From: Oscillospiraceae bacterium
Lineage (GTDB): Bacteria; Bacillota; Clostridia; Oscillospirales; Ruminococcaceae
Assembly: GCA_003453215.1 (NCBI GenBank)
Contig: DMMB01000024.1
Span: 1-5,785 of the forward strand
DNA: 5,785 bases
Direction: 5' to 3'
Shown here: one piece after another, positions 5,365-5,785 of the stretch
Layout: each line of letters opens with the position of its first letter
Numbering within the stretch: position 1 is the first letter of the stretch
Made by a program: the position numbers and the translations under genes
The notes under the pieces: generated by a model
Told to the model about the DNA's origin: nothing
Database searches by the model: none
What the model saw: the letters and a program-made list of their open reading frames with translations, nothing else

Positions 5365-5475
5365 TACGACTACCGCCGGGATGACACTTTTGCAAGGTCA
5401 TTGTTAGCACCGCTCGCCGCGGGGGCCCCAGAGCCCCCGCGCTGGAGCGCGGAAGGGCGAACCACCACCCCTGTC
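5365..5475 (-). repeat. Modular two-hairpin intergenic repeat, copy 3, inverted
   Basis: Positions 5439-5475 are the exact reverse complement of 1-37. Reading on the minus strand, the next parts are hairpin 1 (5418-5426 with 5433-5441, 9 bp perfect) and hairpin 2 (5381-5401, ATGAC and CTT arms with one bulged base and a 4-base loop). The end box CCCGGCGGTAGTCGTA (5380-5365) resembles those of copies 1 and 2. The AGCCAAGCG part of the opening box is missing. The order of parts is the same as in the + copies, but the similarity outside the 37 bases is weaker. Confidence 0.7.
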
Positions 5476-5709
5476 CGGCCCTTGACGCTCCATTGTCGCA
5501 TTGCCGCGCTATCGCTTGCACTGCTCGTGTCGCTCCGCAAGGAATGGTCGCTATATCCGCCACCGGCGGCGCTCCCATTCCTTGCCCACCTCAGAGGAGG
5601 GGAACTATGCGGGCAGTCTGCAAATACTTTTGGGTCAGCAACCCTTCATGCTGCAAACCCTTGCTGTCGAGACGAAAAAGCAGGATCAGCAGGAAGTGGG
5701 ATAGATACT
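5476..5709. other. Gene-free segment with a long hairpin
   Basis: No gene is supported. GCAAGGAATGG (5537-5547) pairs perfectly with CCATTCCTTGC (5575-5585), 11 bp. Its 27-base loop holds an inner stem, CCGCC (5557-5561 approximately) with GGCGG around ACC. Open frames crossing this segment have no recognisable protein features. A G+A-rich AGAGGAGGGG (about 5593-5602) resembles a ribosome binding site, but no convincing gene follows it. Confidence 0.5.
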
Positions 5710-5760
5710 CCTCTCCCCCGCCGCGGGGGAGAGGTAGGGTGAGGGGGCCAATGCGCCTGC
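5710..5760 (+). repeat. C-rich hairpin repeat, copy 2
   Basis: CCTCTCCCCCG (5710-5720) pairs with CGGGGGAGAGG (5724-5734), an 11-bp perfect stem and 3-base loop. A G-rich tail with AATGCGCC follows (to about 5757). It is the same family and orientation as 3338-3390. The remaining bases to 5785 show nothing recognisable. gyrB, frequent next gene in this neighbourhood, is not present before the window ends. Confidence 0.7.
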
Positions 5761-5785
5761 GGCACCCTATAAGCACCGTTTAGCC

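Noticed and set aside
4532..5578. Minus-strand open frame across recF, remB and the repeat (348 residues)
   Set aside because: Antisense to two well-supported genes and partly made of repeat sequence.
5401..5783. Several overlapping small open frames after remB
   Set aside because: They overlap one another and translate repeats and hairpins; no credible ribosome binding site and domain combination.

Overview
This window is a bacterial chromosomal replication-origin region. Its order is dnaA, oriC, dnaN, S4-domain gene (yaaA/rlbA), recF, remB, all on the + strand. That order, RemB (DUF370), the AAGGAGG-type ribosome binding sites and an origin between dnaA and dnaN all point to a Firmicute. 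The fairly GC-rich coding sequence and the repeat-filled intergenic gaps suggest a class Clostridia gut-type organism, possibly Oscillospirales. That finer placement is inference, because no rRNA or marker comparison could be run.

Layout: 1-466 is non-coding. It begins with a repeat element, continues through an AT-rich stretch, and ends with a probable extended -10 promoter and a leader hairpin for dnaA. dnaA occupies 467-1783. The gap 1784-2102 is oriC: a cluster of DnaA boxes, three small palindromes in a row, then a GC patch, DnaA-trio-like triplets and an AT-rich unwinding tract, followed by a structured dnaN leader. dnaN is at 2103-3209. A 516-base gap (3210-3725) is packed with perfect hairpins and repeat modules. 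The S4 gene, recF and remB (3726-5354) then form a tight operon with a 4-base overlap and a 4-base gap. The last 431 bases (5355-5785) are non-coding repeats; gyrB, which often comes next in Firmicutes, is not reached.

Together the genes form the initiation and clamp module. DnaA binds and melts oriC, DnaN is the sliding clamp, RecF acts at damaged or gapped DNA, the S4 protein is a small predicted RNA-binding protein usually found beside recF, and RemB is a small regulator related to matrix-gene control.

The genes are ordinary; the novelty lies in the intergenic DNA. A modular element made of a conserved box, hairpin 1, hairpin 2 and a conserved end box occurs three times (1-127 +, 3464-3575 +, 5365-5475 -). 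The two + copies keep the same architecture while their stems differ by paired, compensatory changes. The first and third copies share a 37-base identical inverted segment that flanks the whole dnaA-remB block. A second hairpin family (3338-3390 and 5710-5760) also shows a compensatory pair change.
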